From NCBI GenBank assembly GCA_029379385.1, contig CM055607.1, forward strand, positions 3,720,001 through 3,784,000: a stretch of DNA of 64,000 bases. The letters run 5' to 3'. Positions 1 through 11,203 of the stretch are shown in pieces (position 1 is the stretch's first letter; each line of letters begins with the position of its first letter). Source of the DNA: Quillaja saponaria. Taxonomy: Eukaryota > Streptophyta > Magnoliopsida > Fabales > Quillajaceae. The notes under the pieces were generated by a model. The model had not been told where the DNA came from. It ran no database searches and worked only from the letters and a program-made list of their open reading frames with translations. Made by a program: the position numbers and the translations under genes.

Positions 1-1280
1 ATATATAAAATTGGTTATCATTGTATTGTAATATCATTGTTTATGCCATGTCTTAGTTGAATAGCATCAACCACTTTCACATTCAAACTGATTTCTTAAA
101 CAATGTGCATATTGCATTGACAATTCAAAGATAATAAGTGAATAAAAGTTTACTTATGTTTCATATATTTATTATGATTTTATATTTTTAAATAAAAAAT
201 TATATACTAGTTCTTTAAAGACTAGAAAACTAATTAGTTAATAAATATATAAATTGACTTGAATACAATCTATCGTTAAAATCTTAAATAAATAAAAAGA
301 TATTGTCATGTTGTTGTAAAAGTAAAATACAACCTCTCCGTCGGCTATCCAATCGTGATCGTTGGGGTGGCCAATATTTCTAGGCCTTAGGTTTGACTCC
401 ATCAAATTCAGCAAGTGTTGCAAATTGTTTTTTAACTAACATTTTTTAGTTAAATATCAATTAAAGATATCAAAAAATTTATTGGATGATATCATTCTTA
501 TAATAGTCTACACAACCACAAGACTAAAAAATATACTCCAAACAAACTGACATGTTTGATCATCGAATAAGTGGAGTTGCTTTTATTTTCTTGCTTGCTT
601 GCTCTTATTTTCTTCAAATATAGAAATGCACGTCTACATCTTAGACACCTCTTTGTTTTAATTTTAACTCCTAATAATAAGCATGACCTTTTGAATCTTC
701 CCTTTCAATTCTCACCAAAATGTTTCTAAAAAAAATTAAATAATCAATAAATAAAAAAAGACCAAAACTCAATCTATTATTGTCACTTTTATCCAAACTC
801 TCAATAAGAAAACAATCCTATCTTCTTATATTTGGTTTAGTAGTGTTGTGAACTAATCTAAATATAGAAGAACTAATCTTCCTAGAATATATTATCCCAT
901 TATCCAAACACTATCTCCCACTTCTATTGCTATATATTATTACCTTACTCTAATAACAAAGATAAAGAGGAATTAACTAAAATTAATCACTTTCCATATT
1001 ATAGTATCCACATAATCTTTTTTTTTTTTGGTAATAACCACATAATTCTTTTAGGATTACCATAAAGGTAGGAAACATCTAAATTTAGATCCTTGTCTCC
1101 CTCCCTAATCTGAAGGTCAAACATCCACCATATTTTTCTCTTTTTTTTTTTTTTTCTTTTTTTTTTTCCTTTCTTACCCTGCCCAATATTCTCTCTCTAA
1201 ACCAAACACGGCTTTGACTCAAAGTTCTGAATTTTTTATTATTTTCCGGGAAAATTAAATTATAGAGGAAAGACAATACA
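1..1280. other. AT-rich intergenic DNA upstream of GAUT gene
   Basis: No gene can be supported here. The stretch is AT-rich, with long A and T runs, notably at about 1018-1030 and 1141-1170. The last 200 bases become pyrimidine-rich, which fits a promoter and the start of the 5' leader of the downstream gene. A short GC-richer patch near 340-420 contains GGTTTGACTCC (390-400), which resembles a Pol III B box with one mismatch, but no matching A box was found. Confidence 0.6.
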
Positions 1281-1284
1281 CCAA

Positions 1285-1689
1285 ATGGAAAGCTCCGCAC
1301 AAACTAAGCAAGAGAGCTACACAAAAACAAAAACAAAACCCAATTATTTTTTCTCTCTCTTCCCCAACCTTGTTCCTCTTCATTCCCACGCTTTCCCTCC
1401 TCTTGATCCATGGGTGAGAAAGTTCAATCTGGCACAGAAAATCAAATTCACTGCTTTGTTTCACAATTTTGATCAAAATCCACATTGTTAGTCTCCAATG
1501 CGGTATTCGAAAAGACCACAAAGAAATTTGAGGAGAACCCAGATAGGTAGATCTGAAATTTATTCACAATTTTGGTCTCAATCACCAAGTCATTGTCGGT
1601 GGTTAATTGTTTCATGTGGGTTTGGATCTGATGGTGTTTCTGAGACCATGTGTGGTTGTTGGAATATTGAGTTGTGGCGTCTCTTTTAG
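1285..1689 (+). promoter_or_regulatory. Probable 5' leader of GAUT gene with two uORFs
   Basis: Between the pyrimidine-rich promoter and the GAUT start codon are two consecutive upstream ORFs, 1285-1491 (68 codons) and 1498-1689 (63 codons). They show no recognisable homology. Whether both are in the mature leader depends on an unproven leader intron; AG/GTAGAT near 1547 could be a donor. They are listed as possible translational regulators, not as genes. Confidence 0.3.
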
Positions 1690-1731
1690 GGTTGTTGTGG
1701 CCAGCAGCGACCTGGGGCTGCGTACCCGAGG

Positions 1732-4700
1732 ATGCAGCTTCACTTCTCGCCTAGCATGAGAAGCATCACGATATCGAGCAGCAATGGGTTTATTGACTTG
1801 ATGAAGATCAAGGTCGCAGCTCGTCACATCTCTTATCGGACCTTATTCCACACCATCCTCATCCTCGCTTTCTTATTGCCTTTTGTCTTCATTCTCACTG
1901 CTGTTGTTACCCTTGAAGGTGTCAACAAGTGTTCCTCATTTGGTACTCTAAAATAAACTTAATATTCTGCCTTTTGCATTCTTAATTTTCTGATTTGTTT
2001 TTGTTATTGACATATATATGATTTGTGTGAAATATATCTTGAAGGGGATCACATTCATGTGACTTGTCTATGAATTGTTTTCATTAAATTAACTCCTGGT
2101 TGTAGGGATTTAATGTAGTGCAAAGCATACTCCAAGCAAAGAAATGTAGTCCAAACATATTTAGAGTGCTTTGATATTACCGGCGTATTACGTCATTGTT
2201 GGGTTGGGATGCTTAAACTTGTTCTCGGATACAAAACGTCTGCAGCATTCCTAATGGTGCAGGATCTGAAATGAATCAATCATTTGAGAGTTTAGTTTGA
2301 CCAAACTTGGATCTGAACTAAGAATGACGCTTTTACAACATGAAGTATGTGTTGTTTAAATGTATCAATAAATCCCCAAGTAATATTGCTGTCTTCAAGA
2401 AGTATTTGATTTTGATACTTCAACTGGAACTGTTTCTTCTGTTGTCGGTTATTATCTGTATCAATAGGATCTGTGCCAAAATGCTGGTTTTTAGGAGTCT
2501 CCCTATATCTCTTTACAGTTTGTCAACTTTTATGTAGTTATGTTTTGCCTAATTTCTATGAGTTAGATCATGAGCTAGAACTTTTTTGTTTTGTAATGAT
2601 CCCATGTGTTTATTTTAGATCTGTGATTGTATTATTGTCTTGTGCTTCAGATTGTTTAGGCAGGCGGTTAGGACCAAGGCTTCTTGGTAGGGTTGATGAT
2701 TCAGGGGTAAATATGTTTTATGATACTCCAAATGGTTATTATACTTTAATGAATTATATATCTTATTTGCTTTAACTGAATACTTATGGGTGGTGGCGGT
2801 GATGGTGCAGCAGAGATTGGTTAGAGATTTTCACAAGATCCTTAACCAAGTGAAGACTGAAGAAACCCCGGCTGGTCTAAAACTGCCTGATTCTTTTGAT
2901 CAACTTGTATCTGATATGGTGAACAATCACTATGATGCACGGACTTTTGCTTTGATTTTAAGGGCAATGGTGAGTTTGCTCTTACCGACATTTGAAAAAA
3001 ATTCTTTATATTTCATATTTACTTTATTTTGGGTTTATGGTAGTTTGAAACTGAGGTCTGTTATGCTATGTTTCTTCTCATATTTTCAGTAATTCCGGTC
3101 TCTGCACTTATGCTTACAGCATTAAGGATATTATTATATCCTATAATTTAACTGAAATACATATCTTGATGACATAGATTTTCAAAGTAATTAGATTTCC
3201 ATATTAACACTTTGAACCATTATGTTTGATTGCATGTTGATTTTCCTAATTTGTAGGGTTTTAAAAGGTTTTATGGGGATAGTAATGCATCTTGGTTAGC
3301 TTCAACTGCCCTATCCCCTTTAAAGCTACATCAACTTTGTCCGTTTTCTGCATTCTATGAATTTCTGGCTGTAGTTTGTTTTTTTACTTGTATTTAGGTT
3401 GTTCTGTCTTGGCTCTGTATTATTACATTTTTCAGCACTCTTTCCATTTCGTTTTTAGAAAAGACTTTGGTTTTTCTACAGAATATTTAAATTGATTGTC
3501 GTTGTAGAATGCTACTATTAAAGTGCTTCCATTACTATAGTAATGTCTTGATTCTATGTCCTTTCCATGAGATCTCCTTCCTGCAATTATATATATATAT
3601 ATATATTTATATCTATCTAGGTTTTCATTGAAACAAGTATTAAAGTAATGTCTTGATCCTATATCATTTCTAATGGATCTCTTCCTTCTGCAATTATTTT
3701 TTTATTCTATATATATATATATCTAGGTTTTCATGGAAAGGAGTACTAAAGTAATGTCTTGATTCTTTGTCCTTTTGAGGGATCTCCTCCTGCTGCAATT
3801 ATTTCATCTGCTTCACCTCAAGAATGTTCTTTTTTCTTTCTACAATTTTTGAGAAAGTTTTGTTGTCTATAATGCATTGTCATTATCACCTCACTCTTTT
3901 TCTTTTCCAAAATGCAGTGGGAACTGTGCTAGATCTTCATATGACAACATTTATGTTTGACTGACTTGTTGATTCTTTTCATAGATGGAAAAATTCGAAA
4001 GGGAGATTAGACAGTCTAAGTTTGCAGAGCTGATGAATAAACACTTTGCTGCAAGTTCCATCCCAAAAGGGATACACTGTCTATCTTTGCGTTTGACTGA
4101 TGAATATTCCTCAAATGCCCATGCACGCAAGCAATTGCCTCCTGCCGAATTACTTCCTTTGCTCTCTGACAACTCTTACCACCACTTCATTTTGTCAACC
4201 GATAACATCTTGGCTGCTTCAGTAGTTGTCACTTCTACTGTCCAGTCCTCTCTAAAACCTGAGAAGATAGTCTTCCATGTCATCACAGACAAGAAAACTT
4301 ATGCGGGTATGCACTCATGGTTTGCACTAAACCCTCCCTCTCCTGCTATAGTTGAAGTCAAAGGTGTTCACCAGTTTGATTGGTTAACGAGAGAAAATGT
4401 TCCAGTACTTGAAGCTGTTGAAAACCAAAATGGAATCCGGAATTACTATCATGGGAATCATATTGCAGGGGCCAATCTCAGTGATACAACTCCACGAACA
4501 TTTGCTTCAAAATTGCAGGCTAGAAGTCCAAAGTACATATCCTTACTCAATCATCTCCGCATATATATACCAGAGGTAACTTAGATATCATGCAAGATTA
4601 CTCTTCCCGCCTTTTCAGGCTTTGAATTTGAGTCACTTTTGGTTTATAAAAAATTGTATACAAAAGAAAAAGTTTTTTTTTTAATTGATGTTACAGGGCA

Positions 4701-6363
4701 TTTTCTCACCTATTTAGGAACTAGTCTAGCTTGGGATGCATATGTTGGTTAAAGTTCTCTCTCTCTCTCTCTCTGTATCCAAGCTAAATATGTTGCATGC
4801 ATTGTGCACTGTAAACTGATGAGAGTTTTAATTTGTGTAATTTGTAATGCCGTGTATGTCGATGCACTGAATTGTCTGCTTTATGTGCAAATTACCATGA
4901 AGAAACAAAACTTCCATGCATATTAAAATGAGAAATGGATAAGAAACAGTATAAGAAATATGGCAAATTTATTGAGTCTAATAATTTATCTCTTTAGCTG
5001 TCATGGTTTAAACAGAATAAGGGAACATGAACATTGTTTCTAGACTGAAATATGTTCTGGAATTTGATCCTCCCTATTTTTATTGTTGTGGTACTATATG
5101 AAGATTTGAGCACTACAGTATTTGAGTTCATCTGTATCTATGCTTCAATTTTTTGATGTTGAAAATTCTCCTCTCTCTCTTCCTAGTATATGTCTTGTAT
5201 CCTTTTCAATTTGGTTTCTGGTTTCATCTAAATAATGTGTTATGGCCAAAAAATGGAAAAATTCTAAAGAATATTTGCTGATTGTGTATGTGAAACAGCT
5301 TTTCCCAAACCTCGACAAGGTGGTATTTTTGGATGATGATGTTGTGATTCAGCGCGATTTATCTCCACTTTTGGAAATTGACCTTGGAGGAAAGGTTAAC
5401 GGAGCTGTGGAAACTTGTAGAGGTGAAGATGAGTGGGTAATGTCTAAGCGCTTTAGGAATTACTTCAACTTTTCTCATCCCCTCGTAGCACAGAATTTGG
5501 ACCCTGAGGAATGTGCATGGGCTTATGGGATGAATGTCTTTGACCTTCGTGCATGGAGAAAGACAAATATAAAGGAAACATATCATTCCTGGCTCAAAGA
5601 GGTAAATCCAAGTGCTAAGGGTTTACTTTATACAATAAGAATTAAGATGTTTATTAGGTGATTTGTTCTATAACTTCTCCTATTTTGCAGTCTTATCTTT
5701 TCCTTAGTAATCAATCCTAAGGCTTGGAAGCAATAGAAGTTATTGAATACAACAAACATAATTTCATCCCTAAATTGAACCTTATGAAAGCCTTCTCTCA
5801 ACAACTGGGGGGGAGGGGGTGGGGGGTGTGTGGTATTTTAACACCGGTGGGGACACAGACTGTTTTTAAAACTTTGTAATGCGATATATGGCTCATCAAT
5901 TCAGTTTGTTTATATATTGAGTCCAAATTGATTTAGGACGCTGGCTTTGCACCCCCCCTCTCCCCAAATACTTTCCCCGTTTCTTTTGTTTTGCCAACAG
6001 TTATTGCTGCAAGTTAGCTTTGTTGTAGAAGATATGCTTCGTGAAGCTTACCGGGATTGATGTTTTCTCTTTTGGCAGAATCTGAAGTCAAACCTCACAA
6101 TGTGGAAGCTAGGAACCCTACCGCCTGCTTTAATTGCATTTAAAGGTCATGTTCACCCAATTGATCCCCCCTGGCACATGCTTGGCCTGGGTTATCAGAA
6201 TAGAACCAATATTGAGAGTGTGCAAAAGGCTGCAGTCATCCACTACAATGGCCAGTCTAAACCTTGGTTGCAGATTGGTTTCGAACATCTCCGGCCATTT
6301 TGGACCAAGTATGTCAATTACTCAAATGATTTTATTAGTAACTGTCATATTCTGGATTCATAG
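1732..6363 (+). CDS. GAUT14: Galacturonosyltransferase GAUT13/GAUT14 type (GT8)
   Basis: Golgi type II membrane glycosyltransferase of family GT8, expected to add galacturonic acid from UDP-GalA to homogalacturonan during pectin synthesis. Exons: 1732-1942, 2651-2706, 2811 (or 2814)-2969, 3985-4575, 5299-5601, 6079-6363. All junctions are GT-AG and keep one frame, giving 534 (or 533) aa, the family's usual length. A single membrane anchor lies at about residues 38-60, after a short basic cytosolic tail. The metal-binding acidic triad LDDD is at residues 350-353. The C-terminal half carries the GT8 signature HYNGQSKPW, followed by FEHLRPFW. The start is the first in-frame ATG, and the N-terminus MQLHFSPSMRSITISSS is the conserved GAUT13/14 beginning. 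From sequence alone I cannot separate GAUT13 from GAUT14; the symbol follows the neighbouring gene order. Acceptor 3 is a tandem NAGNAG site. Confidence 0.95.
3541..3812 (+). repeat. Three tandem ~105-bp repeats in GAUT intron 3
   Basis: The motif TAATGTCTTGAT recurs at 3541, 3646 and 3752, a period of 105-106 bases. Each copy continues with a GGATCTC-type segment, then CTGCAATTAT, and an AT microsatellite follows the first two copies only. The first two copies end with ATCTAGGTTTTCAT. The third is partial. The array lies inside the 1015-bp intron between coding exons 3 and 4 and does not touch splice sites. Confidence 0.8.
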
Positions 6364-8430
6364 TCAGTCAACTAGAGGAGCTATGAAGGAAAGTTAAACA
6401 GGAAGACACAAGTGATACAGGTTTCGTGTAAAGTTTTTGCGGCTTGAGATTTTCTTCAAGATGAATTTGAGAAGACAAGCAGAAATTGGTTGAAAGGGCA
6501 AAAGGAGCAGAACACCCTGGGTCTGGATTGGCTGCCACCATACCCTACATTTTTTGCAGATAAGGACCTTCATCCTAGAACGGGCTTGAGATTCATTCTT
6601 TCAATCTGTGATACAAAGGATACCATTATTGATCTTCTGTGAGGGGACTATTGCTTGATTCCTTAGCGTATTTCAGAGTAAACTGGATGCATAAAGATTA
6701 AAAAAGTCCTTTCTTTGTCAATGTTATCATACTGATTAGTCCTGGGAAGAGGAATGCTACGGCAGATCTTTTTAGATTCCCCCATATAGCAGAATTGTTT
6801 TTCTACTTCATCTTTTTTGTTGTTTTAATTTTGTTAGTTCCCATTTTTACCTTCCTTGATTTGATATCATCATAATGAATTTTAGGAGTAGGTCATAAGA
6901 TTGCTCTGTTACAGACCCCATTGAATTGGGGAACTGTCCCTAGGTTATATATCGGTATTTTGTTATGTACTATTCACAAGAGACATTTGTTATGTGCAGA
7001 AAATTCTTTTTGCTCATCTTTTCTTCTTCTGCTTCCCTTTTTTTTTTTTTTGTTGTTATATAGATCTGTGTGATGATGTCTGCATATTTTACAATTTTTT
7101 TTTTGTCTTTGTGTTCACCCACTTAATCTTTCTATGTAAATTTGGCTTGTGTTTTTTTTTTCAAAAAATCATTCCTTTCTTTCTCGCAATATATGGAGGA
7201 TAAAAGAATATTGTTCTTCTCTATTGTTTTCATTCCCAAAATAAGTCTCTTGGTGTTGATTTTTGGCACATATGCTTCCGAAGAATCTAGGGTTAGTCCA
7301 AATGTATCCACTACTAAAACATTAAACCGATTGGCTTAACAAAAGATTGATTCTCTATCAAGAAAATACTTTAACAAACTTGATAACTCTTTAATACTTT
7401 CAAAATTAAAAGGAAGAATATAATTTGTTGATTTCACTAAGTTGGAGATGACAAGAAATCCATTTCGAATAATTAATGTTGTATTCTTCAGAGCACCTAA
7501 TGGCACAATATTGGTGGTACTGATCTCTCAAAAGGTTTATGGTGGTTCCTAGGCTTGGCACAGTCTTAATCAAACAAGCATGCCCCCCACATAATTGATT
7601 GGACCCTTGATATTAAAGAGATTTTTATTTTTATTTATTTTCACATATAAATATACAGTGCCTTAGCTTAGATGGTACTGAAAATATTTAATATGGAGCT
7701 AATTAAGAAGAATTGTGGTTAGGAATAACATATATCATAAGAGCACTACTAAATGGTTAATTTGAGCAGAATTACTCATCCAACAAGAAAGATGACATGC
7801 TGTAATTTTTTCAAAGTAGAAGTAAATTTATTTATTTTTGGTTGGATCTCGCAAGAATTGAGCTTTATTTTATCATTTTCTATAAAATGAGTTTCTTTCA
7901 TAAAATATTATAAAGAAAAATCGATAATGCATGAATACATGCACATATTATCTTCTTAATTATATATCATTATAACTAAGATAATTCGATGTACCTGATT
8001 CATTGAACAAAAAATTTAGAAAAATAATATTAACTATACTATAAATATTGAAGATGTTGTAATGACATGGCTCATTGATTTGTATCAATGTATTTGACTA
8101 TTTATAAAAAGAACACAATTCAAAAATTGTTTCCCAAATCATATTAATATTATGAATTGCAAAATAAAATGATTGTCTACCAGGAAAAAAAAAATTAGTA
8201 TTTGTAAAATGTAACACCGGGAGTTAGCGAAAAGGTCACTCTTTAAAAAGAGAAAAATCTGTCCATTTCCACAGCCTTAGGAGATTAGAAGGAGAAGGCA
8301 AAAATGGAGTCATTGACCACAGATTTAGAAGACTTTGAAAACTCCGAAACAGCCTCGTCTCTGGGGATTCATTTGATCGTTTCCTCTGACTTCAATATTA
8401 ATTAATTAGTATTATTAAACAAAAACAACG
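6364..8430. other. GAUT 3' UTR and intergenic spacer to MUB
   Basis: The first 500-600 bases are mixed composition and are probably the GAUT 3' untranslated region. The rest is AT-rich spacer with T runs near 7040 and 7100. No ORF with recognisable protein features was found. About 8260-8430 becomes gene-like (GC-richer) and probably holds the promoter of the next gene. Confidence 0.5.
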
Positions 8431-8515
8431 CATCGGCTTCTTCTTCACTTGGATTTCTGAACCAATAATACCGTGGAAATAGAGAACGAACAACCCAGAT
8501 CAGTTTCAGAGCCAA

Positions 8516-8940
8516 GTAAGACAAACCACTTCCACCTAGGTGTTACTTTGGATTTTTTAATGATTTTGAGATGACCCAGTTGGTGATTTAAGCTGATTTT
8601 GTGATTTATGGAATGCCCATTTGAAGAATCGGATTGTGTTTTTAGCTTACTTTTGAAGGATTCCTGTGTCTCTCTGTCACTGTGCTTTGATTTTGTCAAT
8701 ACGTTTTCCTTTAAATCCTGTATATTCTGGATATTATTCTACTTTTGGATCGACCAAGCTGGGCCTTTTTTTTTTTTTTTTTTGTGTCTTGATTTGTGCA
8801 ATTGAACCTTGTAAATCACACTCTTCAATGTTTCCTTATTTGCTCTATTTTCCAATTCTAGTGTTGCTGCAATTTATTGGTGATATATATGCTTCTAAAT
8901 GAGCCGTTTTCCCATTTCTTTCCGTGATTCAAATTTGCAG
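8516..8940 (+). other. Predicted 5' leader intron of MUB gene
   Basis: A good donor (CCAA/GTAAG at 8516) and a good acceptor (TTTGCAG ending 8940) bracket T-rich DNA, including a 20-base T run near 8767. The flanks look like a spliced untranslated leader that ends at the ATG at 9116. Inferred from splice-site sequence only. Confidence 0.55.
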
Positions 8941-9115
8941 AATACCCAAATCAGAGTGTGATGGTTTCTTTATATTTGTGAGACTCAATCCAAGTGATTC
9001 TCTGGGTGATATATTTCTCAAAAAACATTATTGGCATCTTTATTATGATAGTCTCTGAGGTCCAAGTAAAGCTATTATATTTTTGAATATCAAAGACTCT
9101 TTTAGATCTCTGAAG

Positions 9116-11203
9116 ATGGCTGGGGGACAAGATCAATTAGAGATCAAGTTTCGGTTAACTGATGGTTCGGATATTGGCCCTAAAAGCTTTTCTCCTGCTA
9201 CTAGTGTTGCAACGTTGAAGGAAAGCATTCTTGCGCAGTGGCCAAAAGGTTAGTTATAATTTTTCCTTTTTGTGGTTTTTTTTCTTCTTTTCAGACTTCG
9301 TATTAATACCAAACTTGTTAGTGTGAGGAATCTTAACGATTGGATTACTGCTGCCCTTGAATTGATGGTAACTTATTTTGGAAAATACTGAAGATGTGGA
9401 GTACTAAATTAGCTAATGCATGAAATTCACACTGGTGATCATGTAAAAGGAGGCTAATTAGACTCGATATAGATCCTAACAAAAACTAGACTCAGTATGA
9501 ATATTAATGGTATGAACTTATTAGCTGGTCTTTGGAGGCTTACAAGATGTTCCAATTACAAATGTGCCGAGTGACTTTAGTTGGGTGTCAGTGGTATTCT
9601 GTCATGTATTTAGTATTGGTTAACTGACCATGTCCTTATGAAATTTGTTCCGAGTAGATATGTTCATTCCAGTAATGTGGCCTTCAATTGGTGATTTATT
9701 ACGTTTTAATAAAAGGTAATTGGCTTCATTTTAATGCCATCTTCAGAGAAGTTAAAGAAGAAATTCAAGATTCTACTATGATAGAGTTGTGATTTTAGCC
9801 TCAATCGAAGTATAGAAATACCACTTTTGCATCTTTTAAGAAGTAACGTTTAATTTATTGTTGTGATTCTCTCTCTCACATGCTCATTTTTTTCCGCCCT
9901 TTGTGTGTCCTGGATCAATGCTTGTTAAGTTCCCCATGTTTAAGTAAACTTACTATGGAGATACCGAAATTGAGAAATTAAAGTGGTCTCAATTTCTTTG
10001 CAATTCTCTGGAAGGTCATATTTCAACATCAATGCTAGAAGGGCAAAGACTAGAAAATTGTTTTATCTCCATCAATTAAATGCTGATCGAATTTTTCTGG
10101 GTCTTCTTTAATGGGGATAGTATATTGTTGGAGATAAATGAATTTTCAGTGAGTTTGAACATCCCAACCTTGTAGGTGATATATCAAACAATGAGAATTA
10201 TATGAATTGATCACGTAGCATCAGAACGTTATTGGTTTATATGTCACAGGGTCTCACTCATAACAATTCTTTTTATATCTTGTTTTTCCTGATATACAGG
10301 CTTTATGTACGAAACATAATATTCTTTTTCTTTATGCCCAGACAAGGATAATGGCCCAAGGACAGTGAAAGATGTGAAGTTAATAAGTGCTGGAAGGATA
10401 TTGGAAAACAACAGAACAGTGGGGGAATGTCGGAGCCCATTGTGTGATATCCCTGGTGGAGTTACAACTATGCATGTCGTTGTGCAACCACCTTCATTGG
10501 AGAAAGGTGAAACTTTTGTGGAAGGAGCATAAAATTCCATGCTCCATAGTTTTTGCCAAACTATCTAAAGACTAGACATAATTTTCTTAACTGCAAAATT
10601 TTATGAACATTAGATTAGTGATGAAGATTCAGAAAGGTGAAAATTTGCTTATCTAAAATTTACAATTAACTACAGTGAAACAGGGAAATATATGCTTCTC
10701 CTATGGTACTTATTTGAACAGCTTCAAGATGGATTACTTATTTTTTTGGTGGTACATGTTTTGAAATTTCCTATCACTGATTATAAACAGGTCATTTAAC
10801 TTCTACATGCTACTGATAGAAATTATGTTTGTATGTGTGACAAATACTTTTTCCTTTTTTCTTAAAACATTCATCTGCATTTTATTAGTTTAGGTGCATC
10901 ATGCATGATTCTTTACTTTACTAGATATAACTATGAGTTTTCATGGGTTTAAGGACTATCAGTTACGTAACAGCTAATATGTTATGTTCAATCATTAAAT
11001 TACAATTATCAGACTCTTGGTAAATGTGATCCATGGAACTACTTGCATCAAACTGCAAAACTTGCTGCAGAAATTTCTGTAGGTTTTTTGCATTGGTCCT
11101 GCTACCGTATCTTTTATTGACTGTGTATCCTTTTGTAATTGATACAGAAAAGAAAGCAGCAAGTGAAACAAAGCAGAACAAGTGTGTTTGTGTTATTTTG
11201 TAG
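9116..11203 (+). CDS. MUB2: Membrane-anchored ubiquitin-fold protein (MUB1/MUB2 clade)
   Basis: Small ubiquitin-fold protein that is prenylated and held at the plasma membrane. In Arabidopsis, MUBs dock group VI E2 ubiquitin-conjugating enzymes. Exons: 9116-9248, 10342-10506, 11148-11203, joined in frame to 117 aa. The start ATG opens MAGGQDQLEIKFRLTDGSDI, the conserved MUB N-terminus. The ubiquitin-like fold spans about residues 7-95, ending TTMHVVVQ. The tail is lysine-rich and ends NKCVCVIL, so Cys114 is the CaaX prenylation cysteine and Cys112 is a likely palmitoylation site. The final Leu predicts geranylgeranylation. The sequence fits MUB1/MUB2 better than other MUBs; MUB2 is chosen because its Arabidopsis counterpart, as I recall, sits between GAUT14 and CLPB3, as here. 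Confidence 0.93.

Noticed and set aside
384..402. B-box-like GGTTTGACTCC
   Set aside because: No A box at the right distance and only one short match, so chance is likely.
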